64,000 nucleotides of DNA from Halobaculum sp. MBLA0147 (GCF_041361345.1 NZ_JBGKAD010000001.1:1612001-1676000), one strand, 5' to 3'. Shown: positions 51,390 through 59,622, numbered from the stretch's first letter. Notes: a model not told the origin generated them from the sequence alone. Translations and numbers: made by a program.

Positions 51390-51992
51390 CTACAGCAGTG
51401 TCGCGAGCACCGGCTCTCTGATCCGTCGGTCGGTGGCGAGTTGCCTGGCCTTCCGGTCCATCTCGTCGCGGTCGTCTGCGTCTTTGTCGATTCCGGCGAC
51501 GGTCTCGAGCGAGTCTCTGAACGCGACGACACCGAACTCGGACTGCGGCGTCTCGGCGACGACGAACTCGTACCGTCGTCGGACGAGGTAGTGGTGCCGT
51601 CGTACCTCGGAGACCGGTCGGACGCACATCGGTCTCCCACCGATGTCCGTCAGTTACTCGTCGAGTTGCCCCGCGAACCACCCGAAGTCGCGGCCGTCGA
51701 GGTCGACGAGTACGTCGAGTGCGAGACGCCGCCGTCGCAGGTCCAAGAGGAGTCGCGGAACCCCGGCCAGCAGGTTCTGGACACCGCCCTCGGACTTCAG
51801 CAGTACGTCGGTGTCGTTCCACTCGGCGTCGAACCGCGCGATCCGGTTGGTCTCCCGGTCGACGACTCTGTCGGGTGGCTCGTTCTCGATGTCGAGTCTG
51901 GCTGTGTCGAACTCGCGGTCGTGTGTCGCGAAGAGTGCCTCGAGGAACTCCGTGTCTCGTCGCCCCTCCGAGAGGATCACTCGCTCGCGCAT
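51390..51992 (-). pseudogene. TOPRIM-like OLD-partner gene interrupted by an in-frame TAA
   Basis: The first part (ATG 51992 to TAA 51654, 112 residues) has the TOPRIM opening VILSEGRRDTEFLEALFATH (conserved E and D) and the DxD-type LDVLVDLDGRDFGWF. The same frame continues after the TAA as LTDIGGRPMCVRPVSEVRR, RYEFVVAETPQSEFGVVAF and DKDADDRDEMDRKARQLATD to the stop at 51390, giving about 200 residues in all. So a single nonsense codon seems to split one gene. It overlaps the AAA ATPase stop by one base (TGATG). The full protein would be a nuclease-like partner of the ATPase. Confidence 0.65.
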
Positions 51993-53275
51993 CAGATCCC
52001 TCGGAGGTCGATCTGGAGATCCAGCGCCGTCTCGCGTGCAGCGTCGTAGTCGTACGTCTCCGGAACCTCCGGGTCCAGCTTCAACAGTCGGAACTCCTCG
52101 GTGAGAAACGCCTCGCGTGGATCGTCCACGAAGTCGAAGAACGACCGGACGAAGTCGAGATCGTGTGTCGTCAGGAACACCTGCGTCTCCGTGTCCTGGA
52201 CGACACCGACGACCCAGTAGACGAACTGACGGATGTACCCAGGGTGCATGTGATTCTCCGGTTCCTCCAACAGCAACACGTCCGGCGTGTCGTCTCCCCA
52301 GAGTTCCCACAGGAGCCCGAGCAGCGTCTTGAATCCCTCGCCGGTGAACTCGTAGGGGACCTGGTACTTCTCGCCGTCCTCCTCGTACACCACCTGGTCG
52401 AGCGAGAGGGTGTCGAGGTCGTCGACGAGATCGTTCTCGATCAGGTAGTCTTCGATGTCCGACAGTCTGACCGCGGCGCCGTTCTCGGCGAGATCGACGT
52501 CGGCGGCGGTGAGCGCGAGGTCGTCGCGGAGGTCGACGGTGCCGATCGGTTCCGGGTCGTCGGTGAACAAGTGACCACCACTGAGCATGCGGTGGAGAGA
52601 ACCCTCGACAAACTGTCCCATGCTGTCATCGAATTCCTCCGGAAGGGCACCCTGGTTGATGCCAGTCTCGGCAGCTATGTCAGCCGAGAGGGAAGATGTG
52701 ACCGCAGTCGTGACTTCTGTGACGAATTCTCGTGGAGTCTGGTCGACGTAGACAAAGGTGTACGACTCCTCGTTGATACTGAGTCTAACTAGCTGCGACG
52801 AGACCTCCTCGGACCATCGCGCTCTGAGTTCCGACTCAACGTTCGACTCCACCACACTCATGATCGCAAGGACTGCGTCTTCAGTTGATTCTGATTCAGG
52901 TGTGACGGCATTCGAAGCCACCGTGTGACTGTACTCCCGCAGCTCCTGTCGCGCCAGTAGCTCTGAGACGAGCGTTCCCTCGTTCACCTTCTCTGGTACC
53001 CACAGTTCCACCTCCCGCCGTCCACGCTCCCCGTCGTCTTCGTACTCCAGCGTGATCTCGGCGGTGTCCGCGCCCGCCGCGACCACCGACTCGACGCGGT
53101 CACCGTACTGTTCGATCCGCGTCGGGTCGACGGCGAGTTCGACGGCCTCCAGCAGCGAGGTCTTCCCGGAGTTGTTCCGTCCGGTCAGGACGGTCACCTG
53201 GCCGGGGTCGAACGACAGCGAGGAGACTCCCTTGAAGTCGGCAACCTCGACACGAGTCAAGTTCACGGCTCTCAC
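51992..53275 (-). CDS. OLD-like AAA ATPase (defence-type)
   Basis: 427 residues. Walker A is TGRNNSGKTSLLE at about residues 31-43; Walker B is PDVLLLEEPENHMHPG; the H-loop is LTTHDLDFVRSFF. The SMC/Rad50-like ATP-binding fold with a helical and beta insert is typical of OLD and other AAA_15/AAA_21 defence ATPases. It overlaps the TOPRIM-like gene, the usual ATPase-effector pair. The middle of the gene (about 52600-52960) is visibly AT-richer than its neighbours, which suggests transfer. Confidence 0.82.
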   Translation of the reverse strand: MRAVNLTRVEVADFKGVSSLSFDPGQVTVLTGRNNSGKTSLLEAVELAVDPTRIEQYGDRVESVVAAGADTAEITLEYEDDGERGRREVELWVPEKVNEGTLVSELLARQELREYSHTVASNAVTPESESTEDAVLAIMSVVESNVESELRARWSEEVSSQLVRLSINEESYTFVYVDQTPREFVTEVTTAVTSSLSADIAAETGINQGALPEEFDDSMGQFVEGSLHRMLSGGHLFTDDPEPIGTVDLRDDLALTAADVDLAENGAAVRLSDIEDYLIENDLVDDLDTLSLDQVVYEEDGEKYQVPYEFTGEGFKTLLGLLWELWGDDTPDVLLLEEPENHMHPGYIRQFVYWVVGVVQDTETQVFLTTHDLDFVRSFFDFVDDPREAFLTEEFRLLKLDPEVPETYDYDAARETALDLQIDLRGI

Positions 53276-53332
53276 TCGGCAGTTCGTCGTCTCCCGGTAT
53301 AAACTCCGCCCCGTCGGGACGAACTCGACTCG

Positions 53333-54103
53333 TCACCCCTCGCCACGCTCGTCCGCGAGCCGCGCCAACACCGGAATCTCGTCCAGTCGCTCGTCGTCGA
53401 CGGCGGCCCAGTCGATCCCCTCGGGACGGCACAGCGACCGCTCTTGCTCGCCCGGTGTCAGCGTCCGCTCGGGTGTGCAGACCACGTCGACCGGCACGTC
53501 GTGAGCGTCGAACAGCGTCGCGTCCGCGGGGCGGACCTGCGACTCGTGGACCGTCGTCGCGACGGTCGTCGTCTCGTCGACGGCGTCGAACGCGCGGAGA
53601 ACGGCGAACTCGAGGTCGCTGTACCCCTCACCCTTGCCGATCCGGCCGCCCGCGGGCGTGACGAGGACGCTGCCGGAGACGATCAGGTCCACGTGTGGGA
53701 CGGCCTCGGGCGCGACCGGCTCGCCGTACTCGGAGATCCCCGAGACGGTGGTCGCGTCGTCGACCTCCTCGGACGGGATCGCGTCCGGATCGAGGCGGAG
53801 GAACGGCTCCGGCTCGCGGAGCCGCGGGACGGCCACGAACACGGTCTTCCCGGCGCGCAGTGCCGCTCGCCGGACCGGGAGCTGTGGCGCGTCCGGGTTC
53901 GCCTTCACCGTCGTCGCGGTCTCCCACGCCGTCGTCTCGGCGAGTCGGTCCGCGGCGGCGTCGGCACCCGCGAAGTTCGGGATCCGGCCGTGTGGCGGGA
54001 ACGGGAAGCGCGCCTCGCCACTCGTCTCCAGGTGGTCCCAGACGGTCTCTCGCAGCGCGTCCTTGTCTTCCGGACTCGTCGCTCCGGTACCCTCGTCTGT
54101 CAC
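53333..54103 (-). CDS. 5-formyltetrahydrofolate cyclo-ligase family protein
   Basis: About 256 residues from GTG 54103 (VTDEGTGATSPEDKDALRET). The start RETVWDHLETSGEARFPFPP, the AALRAGKTVFVAVPRL strand and the glycine-rich GGRIGKGEGYSDLEFAVLRA near residue 165 match the MTHFS-like family, as do HDVPVDVVCTPERTL and the end. It should make 5,10-methenyl-THF-type folate from 5-formyl-THF, although archaeal members may act on other pterins. It stands between the OLD-like pair and the ribokinase gene. Confidence 0.78.
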   Translation of the reverse strand: MTDEGTGATSPEDKDALRETVWDHLETSGEARFPFPPHGRIPNFAGADAAADRLAETTAWETATTVKANPDAPQLPVRRAALRAGKTVFVAVPRLREPEPFLRLDPDAIPSEEVDDATTVSGISEYGEPVAPEAVPHVDLIVSGSVLVTPAGGRIGKGEGYSDLEFAVLRAFDAVDETTTVATTVHESQVRPADATLFDAHDVPVDVVCTPERTLTPGEQERSLCRPEGIDWAAVDDERLDEIPVLARLADERGEG

Positions 54104-54170
54104 GCGTGGATCACGGGGTGGCGTCGGGACCGGAGGGTGGTAAGCGGTCGGACACGGCCTCCGGGTCGAG

Positions 54171-55349
54171 TCAGGGTGACTCGTCGGTGGCGTCGCGGTG
54201 AGTCCCGTCGCCTCGGGCGTCGCCGTCCGGGGCGTCGTCCACGTCGGCGGCACGCGGTGCGGTCATCGCCCCTGCCTCGGCACACGACAGCGTGCCAGCA
54301 CGAACACCCCGTTCGACGGCCGCACGGAGCGTCGCCGTCCCGATTCGGCCGCGGGCGGTCGTGGTGTCGGCGACGGTCCTCGTCTCGGCGGCGGCCAGCG
54401 TCGCGGCGAAGTACCCCGCGAAGGCGTCGCCAGCCCCGGTCGTGTCGACCACCGGCGCGGACGGGGCCGACACGCGGAACGAGGGAGTCGCGAGCGGATC
54501 GGTTGCCACCTCGTCGTCGGTTGCCGCGTCGTCGCCCGCGAACACCGTCGCGCCGTCGGGACCGTCGGTACGGACGACGACCGCGCCGCGCTCGCGTGCC
54601 GCCGCGAGCGGCCCACACAGCCCCGCGAACTCCGTCTCGTTGGGGACGAACACGTCGACACGTGGGTGGTCGACGAGCGGCACCGCACCCGGTGCCGGTG
54701 CCGGATCGACGACGACGAGTGGCCGCTGTCCGGCGGCGGTGTCGGTGGTGTCGGCAGCCTCGCCGCCCGCCGAGCGCGACGGGAGCGCGTCCAACAGCGC
54801 CTCGGCGGCGGCGACCGGCACCTCGTTCTGGAGGAGCACCACGTCCGCCTCGCGGGCGGCGGCCAGTGCACGCTCGGCGTCGCTCGCGTCGAGTGTGTCG
54901 TTGGCCCCGGGACGGACCAGAATCCGGTTGTCGCCGTCCGGCGTCACCCAGACGAACGCGGCGCCGGTCTCCGTCTCGCGGGTCGCCAGCGCCGTCTCGA
55001 CACCCTCGTCTACGAGCGTCTCGCGGACGGCGTGATCCGTCGCGTCCGATCCGACCGCACCGACGAGTGTCGTCGCGGCACCGGCACGCGCCGCCGCGAC
55101 CGCCTGGTTGGCGCCCTTCCCACCGAGTCGGATCGCGTCGGCGTCGAAGTCGTCCGGCGGCGACTCGGCGGGAGCGGTCGTCCCCCGCGGCGGCACCGCC
55201 GGGTCCGCGTCGAGGGCGGCCACCTCGTCGTCTGGGACGCGCCGCGTCCGATCGAGGTTGACACTCCCGAAGACCGCGACGGTCGGTGTGTCGGGAGTGT
55301 CGTCGTCTCCGGTCGTCGAACTGGCAGTGTCGGGGGTGTCGGTCGTCAT
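54171..55349 (-). CDS. PfkB-family sugar kinase, ribokinase-like
   Basis: 392 residues. Opening VAVFGSVNLDRTRRVPDD, then RLGGKGANQAVAAARAGAAT (ribokinase-type GGKGANQA) and the catalytic DTTGAGDAFAGYFAATLAAA near the end, with the anion-hole glycines and base D. PfkB kinases phosphorylate ribose, fructose or nucleosides; GGKGANQA favours ribokinase. The N-terminal Thr/Asp tail, an inserted loop around 35-60 and an acidic C-terminal tail make it longer than usual. It overlaps the thioesterase gene by 4 bases. Confidence 0.85.
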   Translation of the reverse strand: MTTDTPDTASSTTGDDDTPDTPTVAVFGSVNLDRTRRVPDDEVAALDADPAVPPRGTTAPAESPPDDFDADAIRLGGKGANQAVAAARAGAATTLVGAVGSDATDHAVRETLVDEGVETALATRETETGAAFVWVTPDGDNRILVRPGANDTLDASDAERALAAAREADVVLLQNEVPVAAAEALLDALPSRSAGGEAADTTDTAAGQRPLVVVDPAPAPGAVPLVDHPRVDVFVPNETEFAGLCGPLAAARERGAVVVRTDGPDGATVFAGDDAATDDEVATDPLATPSFRVSAPSAPVVDTTGAGDAFAGYFAATLAAAETRTVADTTTARGRIGTATLRAAVERGVRAGTLSCAEAGAMTAPRAADVDDAPDGDARGDGTHRDATDESP

Positions 55350-55756
55350 CGCTCCGTGGGTGTCGGGGGGTCGTCGTAGGCGGCCGCGGCCTCCCGGAGC
55401 GCGTCGGGGAGCGGCACGGGCTCGCCGTCGTCGTCGAGCGTCACCAGTACCGTCTCCCCCGTCGCGGCCCGGTCGCCGTCGGCGGTACGGACCTCGTAGC
55501 CGAACGTACAGCTCGTCTCTCCGAGCGTCGGCACCCAGACGGCGACCGGGACCGGGTCGGTCCCGTCGACGGGCGCGTGGAACTCGACGGAGAGACTCGC
55601 CAACACGGCGTCCGTCTCCGCCAGTTCCGTCCCGACGACCTCCCGGAAGAACGCGTTGCGCGCCTCCTCGAACAGCGTGGCGTACACCGCGTTGTTCACG
55701 TGACCCATCGGGTCCAAGTCGCGGTACCTCACCGCGACCGTCGTCTCCAGTGGCAC
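55346..55756 (-). CDS. 4HBT-family acyl-CoA thioesterase
   Basis: 136 residues from GTG 55756 (VPLETTVAVRYRDLDPMGHV). Hotdog-fold pattern: RYRDLDPMGHVNNAVYATLF with the catalytic-type D and H, then EARNAFFREVVGTELAETDA, VEFHAPVDGTDPVPVAVWVP and CTFGYEVRTADGDRAATGET. It should hydrolyse short acyl-CoA or hydroxybenzoyl-CoA-like thioesters. It overlaps the ribokinase gene by 4 bases, so the two are probably co-transcribed. Confidence 0.83.
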   Translation of the reverse strand: MPLETTVAVRYRDLDPMGHVNNAVYATLFEEARNAFFREVVGTELAETDAVLASLSVEFHAPVDGTDPVPVAVWVPTLGETSCTFGYEVRTADGDRAATGETVLVTLDDDGEPVPLPDALREAAAAYDDPPTPTER

Positions 55757-55928
55757 GGTCGTGTGTCGGGAGCCACCGATTTCGGTCTTGTGCCCGAGGC
55801 AGCGCGCCGCCCGCGCCCGACGCGGCAGACGGGGACGATCGGCGTCGCCACGCCGGTCGCCGCGGCGGACACCCCCGCGTCGAACCGCTGCCCGCACATT
55901 CAAGTCGGCGTCGCCCCCACCGCACCGT

Positions 55929-56516
55929 ATGGACTACCGCCTCGCGGTCGGCGACACGGAGACGACAGTACCCGGTGGCACCGGTATCCTCCTGCTCCAC
56001 CCGAGCATCGGAGAGACGGACCGCATCGACACGGACTTCCTGCGGACGGACACGGACCACTTCCTCGTCGTCTCCACGCGCACCACCGCACGCGAGGTCG
56101 AACAGAAGTTGGAACACTACGAGGTCGACGAGTCGACAGCCGACATCCTCGACACCATCTCCGTCGACCGCGGCTACTCCCGTCGCGGGAGCGACCACCT
56201 CCACTACGTCTCCGCGCCCGACGACCTCGACGGCGTCGTCGAACAGGTCGAGACGTTCCTCGCCGACCACGAGGGGAAACGACGCCTCAGCGTCGACTCG
56301 CTGACGGAGATGGCCTACTACGCCGACGACGACCGCGTGTACGACGCCGCCGGCGCGATGCTCGCCTTACTCGATCAGTACGACGCCGTCGGCCTGTTCC
56401 ACCTCTCGAAGGAGGTCCACGACGCCGAGACCCTCGACCGCTTCCGCGCCCAGTTCGACGGCGTGATCGACCTCTCCGAGGACGGCGACGTGACGGTCGA
56501 CCTCGGTGGCGAGTGA
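55929..56516 (+). CDS. RecA/KaiC-like protein without obvious Walker motif
   Basis: 195 residues. Pattern TGILLLHPSIGETDRIDTDF, HFLVVSTRTTAREVEQKLEH, VDESTADILDTISVDRGYSR and YDAVGLFHLSKEVHDAETLD looks like the RecA-like halophile regulator family that has lost the P-loop. I cannot name it. The final 23 bases of the gene are repeated downstream (56490-56627). Function unknown; cytoplasmic. Confidence 0.6.
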   Translation: MDYRLAVGDTETTVPGGTGILLLHPSIGETDRIDTDFLRTDTDHFLVVSTRTTAREVEQKLEHYEVDESTADILDTISVDRGYSRRGSDHLHYVSAPDDLDGVVEQVETFLADHEGKRRLSVDSLTEMAYYADDDRVYDAAGAMLALLDQYDAVGLFHLSKEVHDAETLDRFRAQFDGVIDLSEDGDVTVDLGGE

Positions 56517-56627
56517 CGGCGGACCTCGACGCCGAGTGACGGCGGACCTCGACGCCGAGTGACGGCGGACCTCGACGCCGAGTGACGGCGGACCTCGACG
56601 CCGAGTGACGGCGGACCTTGACGACGA
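56490..56627 (+). repeat. 23-bp tandem repeat derived from the gene's 3' end
   Basis: The gene's own last 23 coding/stop bases (56490-56512) are followed by five near-identical 23-bp units (from 56513 to 56627) of GTGACGGCGGACCTCGACGC plus CGA. Each unit carries TGA from the original stop. As 23 is not a multiple of 3, the units stop every frame. A last partial unit follows. Confidence 0.9.
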
Positions 56628-56688
56628 GTGACGGCCGGGACACGACGACGCGACTCGTCGCGACCCACCGCGACGGTCGTGCGTCCAG

Positions 56689-57693
56689 CTACGCCTCCTC
56701 TTCGAGTCGCTCGTAGGTCTTCTTCGCCCACTCGACGGCGAACGGCGCGGCGTGTTCGCGGTAGGCGGCGGTCGCGAGCGCGCCGAACGGCGCCGGCAGT
56801 GACAGGTCGTGTTTCACCGCCGAGCAGGCGTACTCCGTCGCGGCCGGGAACGTCGTCCGTCCGTGTGCCACCTCGCTCGACAGGTCGCCGAGCCGACCGG
56901 ACAGCCGCTCGCCCGCGTCGCGCCAGGCGTCGTACAGCTCCGGGTACGGCCCGAACGTCGGCGATTCGCCGGCCGTACCCTCGGGTTCGCCGCTCGTCGG
57001 GCCGTCGCGGTCGTCGGGAGGCGCGTCTCCGACGACCCGGTCCAGTGCCGCCAGCGTCGGCGTCGCGGACGCGCCGGCACCGGCGTCCGACACCGCCGCC
57101 GCCGGACCGGGGTCGACGAGATCGGCGAGTACAGTCTGTGCCGTGCGGTCACCCGCGCGTTCACCCGTTCCCCACGACCGGAACACCTCGCGGGTGTACA
57201 GCCCGACCCAGGCGTCACACAGCGCCGCGGCGAGCTGGTAGGTGTCGGCCGGCCCGACCGGCGTCGCGGCCGCCAACTTCGCGTACGACTCGCCGAAGAA
57301 GGGGAGGAAACTCTCGGGAGCGCCGACGCCGAGTTCGACGAACGCCTCCGCGAGCAGGAACGAGAGGAACGCGTCCGGCGTCCCATCGGCGCGGTGTTTG
57401 ACCAACACCGTCGGCGGGTCCGTCTGGCGCGTCCACACGACCGTTCCGTCGCCAGGCAAGCCGACGGTGAAGTCCGTCCCCGCGTAGCGCCGCAGCGGCT
57501 CTGGTGCGTTCGGCGGGAGCCAGTCGGTCGGGTACGCGACCGGGTCCAGCGAGTCGACGAGCAGCCCGAGTTCCTCTGCGGTCTCCGGCGGGAGTGTCTC
57601 GAAGTCGGCGTCCGTGTCGAGGACGAGCGCGTCCGGCGCGTACGCGTCGCGGACGGCGGCCAGCGGCTCCGAGAGTGAGCGACGTTCGAACAC
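56689..57693 (-). CDS. Conserved archaeal protein of unknown function
   Basis: 334 residues from GTG 57693 (VFERRSLSEPLAAVRDAYAP). Segments DALVLDTDADFETLPPETAE, DWLPPNAPEPLRRYAGTDFT and GDGTVVWTRQTDPPTVLVKH suggest a globular N-half, while the middle (SPTFGPYPELYDAWRDAGER) and end (AAPFAVEWAKKTYERLEEEA) are helical. No motif I recognise. A TATA-like GCGTTTTCGC about 28 bases upstream supports GTG 57693. An acidic low-complexity stretch (about 205-245) interrupts it. Confidence 0.6.
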   Translation of the reverse strand: MFERRSLSEPLAAVRDAYAPDALVLDTDADFETLPPETAEELGLLVDSLDPVAYPTDWLPPNAPEPLRRYAGTDFTVGLPGDGTVVWTRQTDPPTVLVKHRADGTPDAFLSFLLAEAFVELGVGAPESFLPFFGESYAKLAAATPVGPADTYQLAAALCDAWVGLYTREVFRSWGTGERAGDRTAQTVLADLVDPGPAAAVSDAGAGASATPTLAALDRVVGDAPPDDRDGPTSGEPEGTAGESPTFGPYPELYDAWRDAGERLSGRLGDLSSEVAHGRTTFPAATEYACSAVKHDLSLPAPFGALATAAYREHAAPFAVEWAKKTYERLEEEA

Positions 57694-57772
57694 GGACGTG
57701 CTAGGAGACGAGACGGCGAAAACGCACCGCTTCACCGGCGGTGACGGCCGAGGACCGACCACCGGCTCCGCT

Positions 57773-57865
57773 CACGAGCGGCCCCGGTGGGCGGGACACG
57801 AGCAGCCCCGGTGGGCGGGACACGAGTGGCCCGACGGGGGAACACGAGTGGTCCCCGGTGCGGAG
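57773..57865. repeat. Degenerate 24-bp tandem repeat between two minus-strand genes
   Basis: Four units of about 24 bp (ACACGAGCAGCCCCGGTGGG plus CGGG and decayed variants) fill the gap between the 334-residue gene and the 29-residue gene. The outer units diverge more. It lies just downstream of the 29-residue gene stop, so it resembles the gene-junction repeats elsewhere in the window. Confidence 0.75.
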
Positions 57866-57882
57866 CGAGGAGCGACCGTCGG

Positions 57883-57972
57883 TCAGGGGAACGCGATGAC
57901 GAGGACGAGCGCGATCGCGAGGACGGCCGCACCACCGACGACACCCGCGACGATCTTCGTAGCCTGCGACAT
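57883..57972 (-). CDS. 29-residue single-helix membrane protein
   Basis: Starts MSQATKIVAGVVGGAAVLAI and ends VLVIAFP; nearly the whole protein is one hydrophobic helix with a small basic start. The ORF is only 30 codons, but a strong TATA box (GGGTTTAAGCCC on the minus strand, core 57996-58003) ends 24 bases upstream of the ATG, as expected for a leaderless message. Such tiny membrane proteins are easily missed. No function is known; divergent from the Dim2 gene. Confidence 0.6.
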   Translation of the reverse strand: MSQATKIVAGVVGGAAVLAIALVLVIAFP

Positions 57973-57995
57973 ACTCTCGCGTGCCGCCGGAGCGG

Positions 57996-58003
57996 GCTTA
58001 AAC
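57996..58003 (-). promoter_or_regulatory. TATA box of the 29-residue gene
   Basis: GTTTAAGC on the minus strand, 24 bases before ATG 57972. The flanking GGG/CCC makes the 12-mer GGGTTTAAGCCC nearly palindromic. Confidence 0.65.
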
Positions 58004-58167
58004 CCTTCAGTTCGGAGTCGGGCCCGTCGCCTCGGAGCCGTCGCCGGTCGCCGATCCAGAGCCACCGCGTGACCGTGATCGTGTGGCGGATTACGGACCA
58101 GACCACGCGACGCGACCGCGAACGTGTGGAGAGAACGCTTAACTCCGTCCGACAGGTACGCGGAGTT

Positions 58168-58728
58168 ATGCAACACGTGAAGGTTCCCGACGACCGCGTG
58201 GGCGTTCTCATCGGCGAGGGAGGTGAGACGATGCGACGGATCGAACAGCGAGCCGAGGTGCGACTCGACATCGACTCCGAGACCGGTTCGGTCGGCATCG
58301 AGACGGTCGGCGACCCCGTCGCCGGGATGGTCGCCCCGGACGTGATCCGCGCCATCGGCCGCGGGTTCACCCCGGACGCCGCGCTGACACTGTTGGACCA
58401 CGACCTGCGACGCTTCGACCTGATCGACCTCGCGGAGAAGACCCGCAACAAGAACGACCTCCGCCGCCAGAAGGGCCGACTGATCGGCGAGGACGGCCGG
58501 ACACGCGAACTGATGGAGGAGCTGTCCGGCGCCGAGGTCGTCATCAAGGGCTCGACACTGGGCGTGATCGGCCAGCCGGAGGAGGTCCAGGCCGTCCGGC
58601 GCGCCGCCGGGATGATCCTGGACGGCGCGCCACACGGCGCGGTGTACTCCTTCTTGGAACGGAAACACAACGAGATCCACGGCACGCCGGACCTCTCGCC
58701 GCCGAGTCCCGAGGACGGCTCGCCGTAG
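58168..58728 (+). CDS. KH-domain ribosome assembly factor, Dim2/Pno1-like
   Basis: 186 residues from ATG 58168 (MQHVKVPDDRVGVLIGEGGE). The two KH domains have GxxG loops VGVLIGEGGETMRR and QKGRLIGEDGRTRELMEELS. The middle VAPDVIRAIGRGFTPDAALT and end HNEIHGTPDL complete the Dim2/Pno1 pattern. In archaea it helps mature the 16S rRNA 3' end. TATA-like GCTTAACT (58137-58144) about 24 bases upstream supports the start. It converges with the second sliding clamp gene. Confidence 0.88.
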   Translation: MQHVKVPDDRVGVLIGEGGETMRRIEQRAEVRLDIDSETGSVGIETVGDPVAGMVAPDVIRAIGRGFTPDAALTLLDHDLRRFDLIDLAEKTRNKNDLRRQKGRLIGEDGRTRELMEELSGAEVVIKGSTLGVIGQPEEVQAVRRAAGMILDGAPHGAVYSFLERKHNEIHGTPDLSPPSPEDGSP

Positions 58729-58734
58729 TCTCGC

Positions 58735-59622
58735 CTACCGCTGGATCCGCGGTGACACCAACGTCTCGACCGTCCCGTCTCCGTCCGCGAACCCGTACTC
58801 GAACCTGACCGGACAGTCTTCACCCAGTCGGAGCGCCACGTCGGTCCCGCCGGGGATCGCACGCGTCACCTCGTCCAAGTACACCAGCGAGAACAGCGAC
58901 TCGGCGGAGCCGGGCGACAGCGCCGGGAGATCCTCCTCGGCCAGTCGGACGGACACCTCGTCCGTGTCTCCGTCCGCGCGCACGAGGAACGCCGGCTCCG
59001 TGGGGTCGACCGCGAGCGTGGCGTAGTCCGCGACGAGGTCGACCGCCCCGACGAACCGCTCGATCTCCGCGACGGGGAGTGTACAGTCCGCGGTGTAGGG
59101 GAACGCCAACTCCTCGCGGTCCGGCGGCGAGAGAACGCTGTCGGGGTCGAGCGCAGCGACGCCGTACGACAGCTCCGGCAGGCGCACGTCGAGGTGCCAC
59201 GTCGCCGGGTCGACGGCGAGCGTCACCGGGTCGTCGCCGGCCGCGACGCCGACCAACTCCGAGAGTCGGCCGGCGTCGACCCCGACGGTCGTCCCGTCCG
59301 CCTCGTAGCGGTCGAACGCGGCGGCGTCGACGGTCACCGTCGCCAGCGCCACCTGCGCCGGGTCCGTCGCCTCCACCCGCAACGCACCCGGCTCGAAGTG
59401 GAACAGACACTCCTCGGCGACCGCCTCGACCGCGGCCAACGCCCGTTCGAGCCGCGCGACCGGGAGCGTCGCCGTGACCGGCGGGCGCCTGTGCTCGTCG
59501 CCGTCTGTCGTCGTGTCCCCACCGGACATCGCCCCGTTCACCGCCGTGTCGCCGCCGGTCGCCGTCCCGTCCGTCGCCGTGTGCTGCACGCCGCCGTCAC
59601 CGCTCGACTCCGACTCGCTCAT
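58735..59622 (-). CDS. Second, divergent PCNA-like sliding clamp
   Basis: 295 residues from ATG 59622 (MSESESSGDGGV). After about 45 low-complexity residues, the PCNA fold follows: RLERALAAVEAVAEECLFHF, VEATDPAQVALATVTVDAAA, an interdomain region ALDPDSVLSPPDREELAFPY, and a C-terminal domain with GSAESLFSLVYLDEVTRAIP and the end LVSPRIQR, which parallels PCNA1 ([20 protein letters not shown]). Conserved positions are weaker than in PCNA1, so it may form mixed rings or act in a specialised role. Confidence 0.85.
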   Translation of the reverse strand: MSESESSGDGGVQHTATDGTATGGDTAVNGAMSGGDTTTDGDEHRRPPVTATLPVARLERALAAVEAVAEECLFHFEPGALRVEATDPAQVALATVTVDAAAFDRYEADGTTVGVDAGRLSELVGVAAGDDPVTLAVDPATWHLDVRLPELSYGVAALDPDSVLSPPDREELAFPYTADCTLPVAEIERFVGAVDLVADYATLAVDPTEPAFLVRADGDTDEVSVRLAEEDLPALSPGSAESLFSLVYLDEVTRAIPGGTDVALRLGEDCPVRFEYGFADGDGTVETLVSPRIQR

